DNA of 64,000 bases from Mucor racemosus (GCA_027405735.1 JAPEHQ010000021.1:1-64000); one strand, 5' to 3'. Numbered from the stretch's first letter, positions 52,757 through 64,000 are shown. Notes: generated from the sequence alone by a model not told the origin. Numbers and translations: made by a program.

Positions 52757-53060
52757 TCAAATGAGATTATAATAATCTTTGGTGGAGCATTGTCTAATTT
52801 GATGATTCCTTGTTTCCCGAGCTAACTGCAGCAGAGAATATGGCTTTTCGTCCAAATCGATAAATACAAACTTGTAAACGCTTTTAACTTCTTCGTACGC
52901 GAAATCTTCTAAACCATGAAGGCCATGGTTCTCAACATTTTTTTTTGATTCCTGGAGAGCTGTTCCCATTCTCTTCTCGAAAAGAAAATCAGTTATGAGT
53001 CCATCCAATATGACTGTTTTGGCAGATAAAACATCATTTAATTTATTGGGACGCAAATCA
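52757..53060 (-). pseudogene. Orphan exon-like open frame, family unknown
   Basis: On the minus strand, 'ctattacag' at the acceptor position leads into about 100 codons of normal-looking coding sequence (LRPNKLNDVLSAKTVILDG onward, through HGLEDFAYEEVKSVYKFV) ending in a stop. No start codon opens it. The preceding exon-like stretch (about 53100-53200; SYAHVVVLTGFDV) is interrupted by a stop. It looks like the 3' exon of a decayed gene or a captured gene fragment. I do not recognise the family. Confidence 0.4.
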
Positions 53061-53599
53061 TTAATACTGTAATAGTGATGGAAACTTTAATCGAAACAAA
53101 CTACTGTTCAACTCTTATTACCGATATGTCAAAGGTTTTTTACACGTCAAAGCCTGTGAGTACTACGACATGAGCATAAGAAGCTGACCGTATACGCACA
53201 AATGGGTTTGTACATGAGTATCGTGCCATTATCAAAACTCCATTACACTTTCTACTGGAATGGGTTTTTAAATTACATTTGTTTTTATTAATATAGATTA
53301 TAGACAATACAATTCAATACGTTGTTGATGTAGTATATCCCATCCATACATTTAACAGCCAATATATTTACGATTATCATCATTTGTAAATATGTTTATA
53401 CAGTAGCTATAGTGTTTACAGCAACAATAGTTTTTGCTCGAGCATAAACTTAAATAACACTTACTGCTTAAATTTATATGCAAGCCAAATCTAAGAATAT
53501 TTATTATGTTTCTTTCTCACATATAAAATCTAAACAAATTAACCTTCTTTAAACTTACTATTTTAGTTTACGATTATTGTCAGCTGTAAAAAGATTTGT

Positions 53600-53895
53600 T
53601 TTCAAGTACAGTATATATACAATCAAAACTATCGTAATTAGGCAAGACGTTAGATGGTTCTTTTTTTTTGTGTTTCTATATCATTTGAAATTTTATCACT
53701 TTTCTGGAACATTTCGTGGGTTTGTAGCCAGTTCTAGCTTTTCATTGAGTCGATATAAATATCATTGCCCTTCGATTTAATTTGGTACTCCAGAAATACA
53801 TCCAACAATACAGTAGTAAATAATGATATTTGATCTTAGAATGGGGTTAAATAAAAATATCAGTCTCTAATATAACGACTGCTACCTAAATTAAA
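53600..53895 (+). repeat. Dispersed repeat family B, copy 1
   Basis: 53640-53770 is a close match to 55540-55680 (atcatttgaaattttatcac, ttgtagccagttctagcttt). It runs straight into a block (53768-53895) that matches satellite-unit positions 1097-1216 at high identity, including 'caacaatacagtagta' and 'aatatcagtctctaatata'. The satellite unit therefore shares its middle with this element but has different sequence to the left. Confidence 0.8.
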
Positions 53896-55025
53896 ACCAT
53901 TAGTTCTTTATGTTAGCATGCGCATTCAGACAAAAGAAAAGAAGAATACCAGCTTGATAGTCCGATATGCCTTATCAAACAGTGCATAATATCCTTGGAA
54001 GATGAAAGCAAAAAGAGAGAAACAACACACCGTAGAAAAGGATTTTCAAGGCTTTACATTATTTAGCGCATTTAAAACCCTGCTAAATTGCACATTTCAG
54101 CCGATGTAAAAGTAGCATTACAGCACATCAACCCATAAACTACGCAAAATAGGCAATATTTGCTACCATAGAAACACACATTTTTCTACCAGAAAAACCG
54201 TCTGTTATATCATAGATTCATTAAAAAATTGCAAAAGCGAGCTCGCAGAGCGACACCATAATTGAGCATAACACGATCGAATGGCTAAGTCTTTTATACT
54301 ATGGTAAATATCTAAGCTTTAAATGAAAATGCGTTTTTTTTTTTTACTTTTCTTATATTTAACCACGTACAGTCTGAAAATTCAGTTTTTGTAGCGGACA
54401 TTTTCGGTGCTCATTTTATCCTTACCAACACACATGATTTTGATCAAAAAATAGAAAAATCAAATTTTAATACCAAAATCAACGTTTAAATATACTACAT
54501 TATGAGAGAAAATTGTAGGTATAGCTAATACGCATTTTATAAAAGCTTAATATTAAATGTTAAGTAATGAAACTTAGCATTTTTGGCCTAAAAACGGTTT
54601 TTTGATTAAAGGATTTTCATGTGATATGTTGCAATAAAACGGGTCGTTATTTTTTATTGAGCAAATAGAGCGCTAAATTCTGTATATGTGTATATTTTTT
54701 GTTTTTATAATTGGTAGTATAATTAACTCTAGATTTGCAAAATCAGAAAAAAAAAAAATTAAAAAAAGTCAAAATTGATGATCTGGACAAAAATAATTTT
54801 CTAAATTAATATTCTGCTTATAAGCTTTGTGAGTCTTAAAAATAAGAGATTTTATAATACTTGAGAACTTTTTCAAGAATTTACGATGCTGTATCCACTT
54901 GATTTGAGCTTATTACTGTAAATCTTTATACATGTTACTATTGTGTGGTAGTTGATTTGATGATAATATAGACTTACTTGATAATTAATGCGCTAGAGGA
55001 GATTTACATTAAGTTTTAGTCTTAC

Positions 55026-55094
55026 CCTTCCAATATCATAAACATAAATATGGCCATCACTGGGACCTATTGCCACCTTTTTACCCTGTTTGTC
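55026..55094 (-). pseudogene. Orphan WD40 exon resembling dynein intermediate chain
   Basis: A single open exon of 23 codons is flanked by a good acceptor (ggcttag) and donor (gtaag) on the minus strand. It reads DKQGKKVAIGPSDG then HIYVYDIGR, which closely recalls the last WD40 blade of cytoplasmic dynein intermediate chain. No neighbouring dynein exons could be found within 1 kb either side. It is probably a fragment copied from a complete gene elsewhere. The sequence is unbroken, so the copying may be recent. Confidence 0.6.
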
Positions 55095-55351
55095 CTAAGC
55101 CAATTTAATCAGTGTTTCAACAGAACAAAGTTACTTTTGACTGATTTATCAAAATATGTTTAGGTTAATTAAAAATTAGAAATTTAATCAAGTAAAGAGA
55201 TATCGTTTATTGTAATGAAATTAATAGGGTTTATATACTATTTGATTTGGGGAATTAATGATGTGATAAGGTATTTTAGACATTATTTAATAGTAATGTG
55301 TTATGTTGGTATATCATGTTGGAATATCGCAGTGGTGTATCATGCTTTACA

Positions 55352-55390
55352 CCATGCTTCTATACCATGCTTCTATGCCATGCTTTTAGG
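55352..55390. repeat. 13-bp tandem repeat, three copies
   Basis: ccatgcttctata at 55352, ccatgcttctatg at 55365 and ccatgcttttagg at 55378. It is a small local minisatellite with no obvious function. Confidence 0.8.
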
Positions 55391-55509
55391 AGCATTGTAT
55401 ATATAGTTAATATTTAATTAAGGAACTTCCGGTTCCGAATCTGTTATTGTTGTTTACTTTTTTGGATTTGACATGATCCGGTTTAAGAATGATACATAAT
55501 TGACCTATA

Positions 55510-55735
55510 AAACAGTAGCTACAATCAAACTATGGTTATTAGATAAAACATTAGATTATTCAATCTTTTTTTTGTTTTTATATCATTTGAAATTTTATCA
55601 CTTTTCTGAAACATTTTGTGGGCTTGTAGCCAGTTCTAGCTTTTCATTGAGTAGATATAAAAATTATTTCCTTCGATTTGATCTGGTAAGTGGTAATCAA
55701 GAAATACGTCTAACAATACTGTTTAGGACATAGAC
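55510..55735 (+). repeat. Dispersed repeat family B, copy 2
   Basis: This is a direct-orientation copy of 53600-53820, 1.9 kb away. It ends with 'ccttcgatttgatctggtaa', a short 'gtggtaa' duplication, then 'tcaagaaatacgtctaacaa', matching satellite-unit positions 1097-1135. It stops where copy 1 continues. Confidence 0.8.
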
Positions 55736-56118
55736 TAGACTGGGTACATGTATTACTCGTAGAAGTGCTTAAAGGGTTATTTAGACATGATTCTTAGCAT
55801 AAAATGATGAGTATGAGGTGACAATGATGTATTGCATTTTTATTTCATTTAGTTATGTTACATTTAGTCTATAATCAAATGATGTAGCCTGAGATCCTGA
55901 AGTTGAGCCAATCATGAACTCTTTCCTAGGAATGGAATTCAGCTATTATTCCGTTTGTATAAACATTCACTGTCCAAAGTTAATCAAGCATGAATATCCT
56001 ATATATTTAACTTGGTCGTATCCTACGAAACTTGCTCTGGCCAATCTAACGTGCCACCAGCTTTAAACCTGCACAAATTTTAACTTTTTTTAAGAGCTAT
56101 CAACTCACCCAAAACTAA

Positions 56119-56487
56119 CGATACAATAAAAAAAATCCATAACAATCATTATTTAAACCTTTGTAAACAATTGTTATGGCTCGAATACTTAATTTTACTA
56201 TAAAATCATTCTGTTGATAGCCCTTGAAAATAGACGGTATTTCAAAATTTAAGCTGTGTGCTCTTAGGTGAGGGTAACTTTTGAAACAAGGATACTCTGT
56301 GACACATAACCTCCTTACCTTAAACCCAGCTTACGTAAGCAATGCGTGAAATCAGCATTTTCGCTATCAACTTTCCGAAAAATAAAGATATAATAAATCA
56401 GAGCCATAACAATCATTATTTAAACCTTTGTGAACAATTATTATGACTTTAATAGTTATTTTTATTATAAAATCATTTTACTGATAC
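56119..56487 (+). repeat. Pair of ~100-bp direct repeats containing small palindromes
   Basis: 56119-56220 and 56386-56487 share the block 'ccataacaatcattattt', then aaacctttgt.aacaatt and, at the end, 'ataaaatcatt'. In the first copy, ccataacaat (56137-56146) and attgttatgg (56170-56179) form a perfect 10-bp inverted repeat; in the second the right arm is degraded. About 165 bp of unrelated DNA separates them. Confidence 0.8.
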
Positions 56488-56489
56488 CC

Positions 56490-56790
56490 AAAGTACCATT
56501 GCGAATGCAATTGGATCAAAATGTACTGTGGTGCTGCCAAGAGGGAAGCTCGTTTGCGATGTGACTATACATTCAAGTCTCTGGAGAAAAACATCCATTC
56601 TTTTCTGGATACCTCTGGTAACCTGACTCAAATCAGACATTATTTCAGAAGGTCGATGGACTACATCGAAGCTTATAGCAAATGTAGAGAAGTTGTCCAA
56701 GAAGTTAAGAAATTTGTCAAAAAAAATATTTATCTCACAGAAAATTTAGAATTCCTAAAGATTTGTTATAAAAATAAAATGTTTGTTTAA
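56490..56790 (+). pseudogene. Coding-like fragment, possibly the C-terminus of a transposase
   Basis: An open frame upstream of and through the ATG at 56521 reads YHCECNWIKMYCGAAKREAR and later LTQIRHYFRRSMDYIEAY then SKCREVVQEVKKF. The pattern of an aromatic/Arg helix after a Q-x-R-x-YFRR motif recalls the C-terminal end of some fungal DDE transposases, from memory and without certainty. The frame lacks any catalytic core and its 3' end runs into A+T-rich sequence. It follows directly on the pair of direct repeats. Confidence 0.35.
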
Positions 56791-57514
56791 ACTTATTATA
56801 CTTCTCAATCTCTCAAATAACAAATGAGCTACATTATCTGCCATGAGATGCCTCCAAAAAAAATATATATATTGAAATGACGGAGTTCCAAAATAAATAA
56901 AAATTGAAACAAAATTAAAGTTTACACAGATTTAAAGCTGGTGGCACGTTATTATATCATCATGTCGTAATCAACTAGTTCCTCAAGACTATGAAATTAT
57001 TCTTTCATACATTCTGTATTGTAGACTCTATATCCACGCTGCCAAAACATATAAATACCCTGAATCCTGATGTCGTTCGAGATGGATTCATTATCTTTTT
57101 TATCTACAATATACTCAATAAACATATCTAGTTTTAACTTTATTTTCTAGTTATTCGTTGTGTATATTAAAACAAATTTTATACGATTTATCTTTCGATA
57201 AATCATTATTCTTCATTCGATTTGCTATACAGTTAAATTCATGTTATCTCTATTTGAATATTAAAACATAGTTTTATGTGAGATAACATTTAATTTCTTA
57301 TGTGGGGAAACAATATCTTAGTTCAGCACACATGTTTTTGAAACAAAAGTCTTTTCTTCTGCTTGAAAGAAATTTAGAAACCGGAAAAATGCTTGAAATC
57401 AATGAATATTGATCCAAATAGGCTGAAGTTTTTAAAATATACACTACAGATGTAACAGTATCCACAAATAAAATCTTAACGTCCATCAATTTTTTGGTTG
57501 GATTGTGGGAACAA

Positions 57515-57700
57515 AACGCGCCCTTTTTCGAGTGGAGTTTTATAGCTGAGCAGACCATTTAAAAGTAGAAATAGCGCTGAATCAGCCAACACCAGCATAT
57601 ATGGCAATGGTGACTACCGAAATTAATAATAAAGCATCCTCTTTATGTATAATCAAAGCTGTAGTGCAATAGATTCTGCATTTATTTTAAAAAACTGTCG
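57515..57700 (+). repeat. Dispersed repeat family C, third copy
   Basis: This matches 34410-34610 in direct orientation: gcgccctttttcgag, gcagaccatttaaaagtag, then aatcagccaacaccagcatat and 'actaccgaaattaata'. The end near 57640-57660 matches the complement of 31945-31965. Divergence among the three copies is similar. Confidence 0.7.
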
Positions 57701-58108
57701 AACTTCAAACACTGATTTAAAAAAGTATAAGCAAATTAATACTAGTAAAAGTACTAGAAAATCTTAAACCTTTGTTTCTTGAATGAGTTGCTTTATTTAA
57801 AATGCAATTTTTTTATGGAATATGCAGCACACATCATAATACTAAGAAACAAATTGCTTTGAAGTGATTTATTAACTTTTCAACTGGTATTTATAAAAAA
57901 TGTGGTTTGCTGAAGAAATTATAACAGAAGATACCCTTACGCAATGAGCATCTAAGCTCGTTTGAAAGTTTTAAACCACAGTAGTGCAATTGACTACTTC
58001 ATCATAAAGAAACATCCTAAAATATACCACATATGACAAAACGTTTTATGCATTTTATAATAATTTACAACATGTATAAAAAAATAATATATATAATCTA
58101 ATCTAAAC

Positions 58109-60847
58109 TCAAGGCCTGCCCCAAGTACGAATTCGACCTCTTCTATCAGTTGTCACTAATGTATGTTCTCTAAATGTGAGGGATAAACAAGGATCCGCAT
58201 GGACGGCTATCATTGTTGTAGGTTGTAAAACAGCAGCTTGATTCTTTTTAACAGGAGGGTGCAGCACAGGCATATGTTGTTTCATTTGATCTTCCACAAT
58301 AACATCATCACTAAAATCGTTATTGGCGGTAAAAATGTTGTTCGATCTAGAAGATCGTTTTCTGAATCTACCAAATGATCCAGTAGTGCTACTACTGCCA
58401 GCACTAGTGCTTATAAGAGAAGCAGTGTCAGGGGAAGAAAATCCGCGGAACAACCGATGATTTTTCAATGACTTTTTTCGCTCAATATTTATAGGTGATG
58501 CAGTTTGTTGTTGAATAGGTGGTAAAGGTGCTGCCACAGTGTTTGTCGATGCAGATGGAGGAGGAGGTGCCCAAGGCTTTGGCAATATCGAAGGTGGAGA
58601 TGATGCTATAACTCGGGGCTAATTACATATTAGTCAAATTATACTATTGACATTTTATATACAACTTACATGCTTTGGTTTTTGGAGAGCACTAAATGAG
58701 AAATCCCATAAAATCAAATTACAATCTTCGCCTACGCTACCAAATCTATAATTTTGATCATCACATCTCCAACGATCAAATGCGACGCCTGTAATCTAAT
58801 TTCAAATTAATGTTGGCATATTGTCTTTATTTATCAAGTCATTGTAAATGCCTTACCCATGATTTATGTCCAGGACATCTTGCGATTATTCTTTTTTCTA
58901 GAAAAGACCATAAAGTGACAAGGTCATCTTCACCACCAGTCTATCAAAAGAATGTTAGGCTGTGTTGTTTATCCATGACATGATTCACATACCAAAATAT
59001 AACGTCCATCAGGACTCCAGTCTACACATGTCAGTTTACCATAATAGCTCGAAAATACATCAGTCAACTTTTCGTTTCTGTAATCAATAATACGCATTTG
59101 GCCATCTACACCTGTAATGGCTAAATGCATACCATCAGGGGCAAATGCAAAATCTTTATGTACACAATGTGAGTTATTTTTCAAATCAAAAATCATATTG
59201 AATTTACCTGTCAATCCTTTATCACTAATCTTCCAAACTGAAACTGGATTGTATTTGGAGCTTCTGTGAGGTCTAAAAGCATTGAATCTATACGAATATA
59301 ATTAAATTTGAAGATTTTCTTATAAAATATAATTAAACTTACTGAGATTCCACCCAAGAAGCAGCTTCAGGTATATTAAATGTTTGGTCATCACGTTCCT
59401 TGTCCATGATCAAGACAGTTCCATTTTTAAAAAGAGCGATAAATAGCTCCTCCGAGCCGGGAATCCATTTAATCATGCTAACAGCTGAATTGACCATAGC
59501 ACCACCCTTATTTAATCTAACATATTTACAACTTAAAGGATCATACCAGATAATATCACCTGTCGAAAAACCAATAATGATATCCAGATGGTCATCACAT
59601 CGAGTTGTTTCATTGATATCATGACATAAAGGATAAGACTTAGAGAAAACAATTCTCGATAATGGTTCCTATGGTATATATTAGTGTAAACATTTTCTTT
59701 TGATTTTGATACTTTAATAAAGCCATACCTTTGGTTTGCTGTTTGAATCAACCCAAATAAAACTGGAACCAATGTTGAAAAACAAAAATTCATCACCTAG
59801 TCCATTTGATGACATTAATTTATGTAAATGTTCATGTATCAAAAACCGTAAAACAAATGTGGAATTGGTTTTAGATAGATGATTTTTCGGTTTACTGCTG
59901 TTACTGCTGATACTAGTACTCATACTTCTGGCTATGGAAGATGATAATTGCGGTGTTGATCTTGCGCCCGGAGTATTAACGCTTTTTCCAAACAAACTAG
60001 ATAGAGATCCAACACTTCCAGTATTATTGATATTGTTGTTGACATTATTAAGACTAGAGGATAATGAGTAATCATTTGTGTTACTAACAGACATATTGGA
60101 CATGCCAAGATCTTGTGATGAGCTCATCATATAAGACCCGGAAGCAAATTGCTGTTGTTGATGTGAGTGTTGAGCTGGTGGTAATTGTGATGTAGGGGGT
60201 AGCTGTGATGTTGGTGTAGTTGAAAATGAATTTGAGTAAGGTGAATATGGACTTGCATTATTGCCATTGCCATTGCTAGTCATAATCTTTTGTGGAGAAG
60301 TTAATACTTGAAGACCATTGGCATTGTTTGCATTATGAATACTCGAAGTTGAAGAAGATGTGGTGAGAGTATTACGTAAGCTTCTTTTGTTGGAGGAAGC
60401 AGCGTTAGGAATTGGTAAAGCAGCGGATTTGACAGGTGTCATTGAAAAAGAAGGACCGCCTATGATTAAACCTTCATCTTCTGAAGATTCATTATTTGCA
60501 ATATGAAAATGCTGGTCTTTTACGCTAACAACTGATGCACGAGTACCTGTAGTGAATTGAGGTGCAATTGTTTCGTAAAACGTTTCGTGTAACAAGGGAT
60601 AAATGCCATCGGGGGTATGTAATTCAGTGCAACTAAAATCTTTGTTTGTGGGTGGAAAATGAGGTACCACTCTAGCTACTTGAGCTATCGCATTATTTGC
60701 ATTGTTACGGTTGATATTTTGCTGCAAAGTGTTTGCTGCTAGAGTCTAATTGTTTGGAAATTGAGTACAATATCAAAGCCGTAAAATTGTAACTAGAAAA
60801 TTTTTTCCAGAGATTTTAAAACTTACTGATTGAAAATACCCGTCCAT
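58109..60847 (-). CDS. creC: CreC/WDR20-like WD40 protein (partner of a CreB-type deubiquitinase)
   Basis: Seven exons, in coding order: 60827-60847, 59729-60745, 59343-59668, 58993-59287, 58857-58940, 58670-58795, 58109-58618, giving 792 residues. A 21-nt first exon encodes MDGYFQS. A long Ser/Asn/Gln-rich N-region (to ~300) is followed by WD40 blades. These show the family's marks: [60 protein letters not shown], and [15 protein letters not shown] final basic, low-complexity tail ends in [13 protein letters not shown], which probably completes the last blade. In Aspergillus the CreB-CreC pair counteracts ubiquitination in carbon catabolite control; in animals WDR20 activates USP12/46. The substrate here is unknown. 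The first intron is only 81 bp. Confidence 0.9.
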
Positions 60848-62137
60848 AAGCTTTTAAGTGCAATTTAAATAATAAACAAGGATAAAATAAAGGAAATATG
60901 TACTTTTACTGTATCTGTGAGATTTACAGAAAGCGAGTAAATTGGAAGAAGGGAAAAGAGAACTTCACACGCCTTTTTTTTTCATGTTTTGAAATGCCCT
61001 CTCTTGGCCGGACTTTTTTTTAAATGTGGATGTAAATATAAAGTTCATCCGTAATGAGATGCCATCATATACAACATGGAAATAAAAAGGCCGATATGCT
61101 TTACCAAGTTAATTTTAGTTTCATCCTCGTGTACTGTGAGAAGAAATGAGGCATTGGTATTTCATCTCATCAGATCTATTATAACTGGGAAAGTGCAATT
61201 ATTCAGCAAATTGCCATCTAGTTGGACCCTACTCTTCTTTTTTTTTTCATCTCGAGTTACACCCTGTTATCAATTATAGCGAGTTCTGCATCCAATTTTT
61301 TCCTTGGAGTAGGGCTTTGTTGTGTACAACTAATTTGCTCGTGAAATTAAGAGAGAAAAAGTCGCATTCTCAAAGAGAATTTGAACCAACTATATAGCGT
61401 CATAAATCTTTATTTCTATCAATTTCCATCGCTTTTTCGAGATTTAAAAAATGCTTTAATAAACTTTGCATATTTTATCATCGTATCCAACATTTGAATA
61501 CGCTTTATTTTGGGAGAAAACGTCTGAAAAAACCCTTCAAGAATGACCTATCTGAGATTTTATTTTTATTTTGAGCCACGCAGTAAACCTTGGGATTACG
61601 ACATGATTTTCGAGAGAAAGTATAAAAGCACCATATCATATCATATCATATCACTGATACATACCTCGTATCATTTCCAGACTATATATGCTTATTTTGA
61701 TAATCCATAATAATCTGATCAGGAGTTGCAGCACCCCTAGTATAAATTGAAGATTTTTAGGCTGATTCATGCCAAGAAAATAAGTTATCTCTAGATATGT
61801 AAATTGCTTTCAAATACAGCAAGCAGCTGACGATAGCACATCTTCATTCAGAGCAACTTGATTATGGCCACTTTTTTCGATCATTTCAGGTGAATCAAGT
61901 GCCAGTGTATTCGTAGAACACCAAAAGAGAGTTGATTTCAAATGAAAAAGGCTGCAATCATTCAAATCCAAAGAAACGCGTTTAAATAATGCCGCCCCGT
62001 CAATTGATACATTTGTCATCTGAAATGCCTTTGGTTTGATCGCTTATTAAATTCAAAATTTGTCTAATTTCTTGCGTCTTTCATGGATTATTTTATACAA
62101 CCTCTTTTTCTCTTTCAAAAACTTCATATTATTTAAA
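60848..62137. other. Divergent intergenic region between creC-like and fusion gene
   Basis: This is 1.29 kb between two divergently transcribed genes. It has a (atatc)n run at about 61635-61655. A 69-codon minus-strand frame at 61810-62019 (MTNVSIDGAALFKRVSLDL start, SSAACCI end) has fairly normal amino-acid composition and begins 118 bp from the fusion gene's start. It could be a small gene or a relic, but nothing supports it beyond composition. Confidence 0.4.
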
Positions 62138-64000
62138 ATGACTTTGACAAGCATTGCCAATGAAAGTGGAGAAACCATTGTTGGCACTCTTAATGAGAAG
62201 TCCAATGATAAAATTATTCTCATTGTTCATGGTGAACAAGGTGAGTTGTTGATGGATGTCTTTTGGGAAGGGGGGAGGGAGGGGGTTTAATGTGTTTGAG
62301 GCATCTAATAAGGCAATCATAACAGGACATAAAGATGCTCTTTATCAAACCGCTTTAGCAGAAAAGTTACCATTCACTACATTTCGTTTTGATTTAAGTG
62401 GCAATGGTGAAAGTGAAGGACAATTCAATTTCGGTCATATCCTTGTAAATATCCAATTACATGAAATTACTGCCATGCATATATTTATTATATTTTTCTA
62501 GAAAAATACAGCTGATATTCATGCTGTTGCTCAACATTTTGAGAACCTTGGTTACGAAATTTTTGCAATTATTGCTTATGGAAGAGGATCATTAAGTGGA
62601 TTAAAATATGCAACTACATGCGATAAACCCTTGCCTCATTATATTAATATTGCAGCACCCTTTGAGAATAAGGAAATTAACATTTCAGAGGTTAGTTGTG
62701 TAATACAAGGATACCGAGTAGTTTTTATTGATAAAAATGATAGGATTTCAAGGTATATCAAAAAGGAGAATTGGTTTCAATCAAGATCAATCGAAGCGAC
62801 ATCGAAAGCTTTCATAAATGGGACAATTCACACGGTATTTCTAATTACTATAACTTAAATGTTAAATTGTATCACTCATTTTTTTAAAATAGTTGTTCGT
62901 ATGCCTAAAACAACCTGTGTTCATACAATTCATGGCATACAGGATGAGGTATTTTATACAAATATTAGAAATATTTTATAAACTAAAACAAACCCCCAGG
63001 TCGTGCCTGCATATCATGCTGCCATGTATTCCAACAAAATTTCCAATCACACTTTAACTTTGGTACCTGATGCAGATCACCAGTTTACCAATCAGCATGA
63101 ATTCTTGATCAACACTATTGTTGAACATTTCGAGAAACATACAAAAGATGCATATCAAAAAGCCTTATTAATGGGTCAACATGTTAGTGTATGTATTCCT
63201 CGTTGGATTGACATACCTGGTGTCAAGAATTTTAGAGATATTGGCGGTTGGCCACTTAAGGATGGAAGTGGTTATATCAGAGAAAGAACTGTATTCAGAT
63301 GCGGGCATCTTGTAGATATTACACACCAAGGCATAGAAACATTAAATAGATTAAATGTAATCGCTGCTTTTGATTTTCGATCTGACCCAGAGATTGAAAG
63401 ACAAGGTGTTATGCCTGAAGTCAATGGTTTGACTCGTTACCCATCTGCTATGTTTACAAAGGCAGATTATTCTCCTGCTGCATTAGCTACTCGTTGGAAA
63501 GGTTATTTTGAAGGAGCTTATGGTTTCCCTAAAGTATATGCAGTTATTTTAGAAAAGGGTGCTCCTCAATATCGTAAAATTTTCATTCATTTGATTGAAA
63601 ACCATTCTATTACATCAACCAAATCCATTATCGTTCATTGCACTGCTGGTAAAGATAGAACTGGTATCTTTGGCATGTTATTATTAGGCTTATGTGGTGT
63701 TGACGATGAAATTATTGCTAATGAATATGCTTTGAGTAATCTTGGCTATTGGGGTAAATATACTTTGCTTTTTATGTGTGCTGATTTTATTCATGCTTTT
63801 CTTTTTTATGTATAATTACAGAGCCTGAACATGAATTAGAGAAAAAGGCAGAGATGTTAAATGTCACTGTAGACGACATGCGCATGGTGATGTCTGCACC
63901 GTAAGTTATATGTATATATAAATATCGGATAAAATAATAACTTTTTTATCTATTTTTCAGCTACCTTGCTATGAAAGAAACTATCCGTCAATTAAAAGAG
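62138..64000 (+). CDS. Fusion of alpha/beta-hydrolase-like domain and tyrosine/dual-specificity phosphatase (3' end beyond window)
   Basis: Exons 62138-62240, 62326-62444, 62502-62690, 62744-62834, 62893-62948, 63000-63753, 63822-63900 and 63961 onward are read in one consistent frame; the gene continues past the window. Residues 1-~230 follow an alpha/beta hydrolase: ILIVHGEQG (oxyanion region), FDLSGNGES, then HGIQDEVVP with Asp185 and PDADHQF with His213. The nucleophile elbow, expected as GHSxGG, reads AYGRGS, with Gly101 in place of Ser. Residues ~245 on match the Y_phosphatase3 family: GVKNFRDIGG, then FDFRSDPE, then the loop HCTAGKDRTG with Cys400 and Arg406, all intact. So the phosphatase looks active and the hydrolase domain looks non-catalytic. 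The second half may act on phosphotyrosine or phosphoinositides; substrate unknown. Confidence 0.87.

Larger units (their letters stand above)
53061..58108. other. 5 kb intergenic region with repeats and gene fragments
   Basis: It contains two copies of repeat B, a dynein-like orphan exon, a 13-bp minisatellite, a pair of direct repeats, a transposase-like fragment and a family C copy, each listed separately. No intact gene was found. A 33-codon coding-like stretch on the minus strand near 57000-57100 (IQGIYMFWQRGYRVYN) may be another relic. Confidence 0.55.

Noticed and set aside
61340..61430. tRNA-like T-loop on the minus strand (ggttcaaat)
   Set aside because: The flanking bases do not pair as a T-stem and no matching D-arm, anticodon arm or acceptor stem was found.

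Overview
This window is nuclear DNA from a filamentous fungus, most likely an early-diverging Mucoromycota species (Mucorales-like). I infer this from the strong A+T richness, the many introns of about 45-80 bp with gtaagt-type donors, the gene content, and a free-standing tRNA ligase, an arrangement I recall as typical of Mucorales. I would not name a genus.

Layout. 1-14.6 kb is a head-to-tail array of an approximately 3.07 kb non-coding unit (four complete or near-complete copies plus a partial fifth). 16-22.3 kb carries three plus-strand genes: an alpha-arrestin adaptor, ethanolamine-phosphate cytidylyltransferase and TAF9. 22.3-44.3 kb holds nine genes all on the minus strand: a secreted RNase T2, a Drs2-type P4-ATPase, a syntaxin-6/Tlg1-type SNARE, a cytochrome P450, a ribosome-biogenesis-like protein, an MFS transporter, a FANCE-like helical protein, a small hypothetical protein and the stand-alone RNA ligase. 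A second, paralogous MFS transporter is at 47.5-49.5 kb on the plus strand. A CreC/WDR20-type WD40 protein (minus) lies at 58.1-60.8 kb. The window ends inside a plus-strand gene that fuses an alpha/beta-hydrolase-like domain to a tyrosine-phosphatase domain.

Between the genes, 14.6-15.4, 31.9-34.6, 44.3-47.5 and 49.5-58.1 kb are repeat-rich. At least four dispersed repeat families (called A, B, C and D here) recur there in both orientations. Parts of A and of the tandem-array unit are shared, so the satellite seems to have grown from the same pool of sequences. The 52.7-57 kb stretch also holds orphan exon-like fragments, one of them clearly dynein-intermediate-chain-like.

Functional themes. 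Several genes belong to membrane lipid and traffic biology (Drs2 flippase, Tlg1-like SNARE, phosphatidylethanolamine synthesis, arrestin adaptor). The CreC-like and arrestin genes both point to control of transporter or enzyme stability through ubiquitin, and two anion-type permeases are present. These are independent eukaryotic genes, not an operon.

Features most worth a second look are: a 43-bp-arm hairpin at 45.7 kb whose arm differences are mostly G-U wobbles; the hydrolase-phosphatase fusion with a missing nucleophile serine; the stand-alone RNA ligase; the tandem array with its shared dispersed repeats; and the orphan exons. All exon coordinates were read by eye from splice sites and reading frame, without alignment or transcript data.
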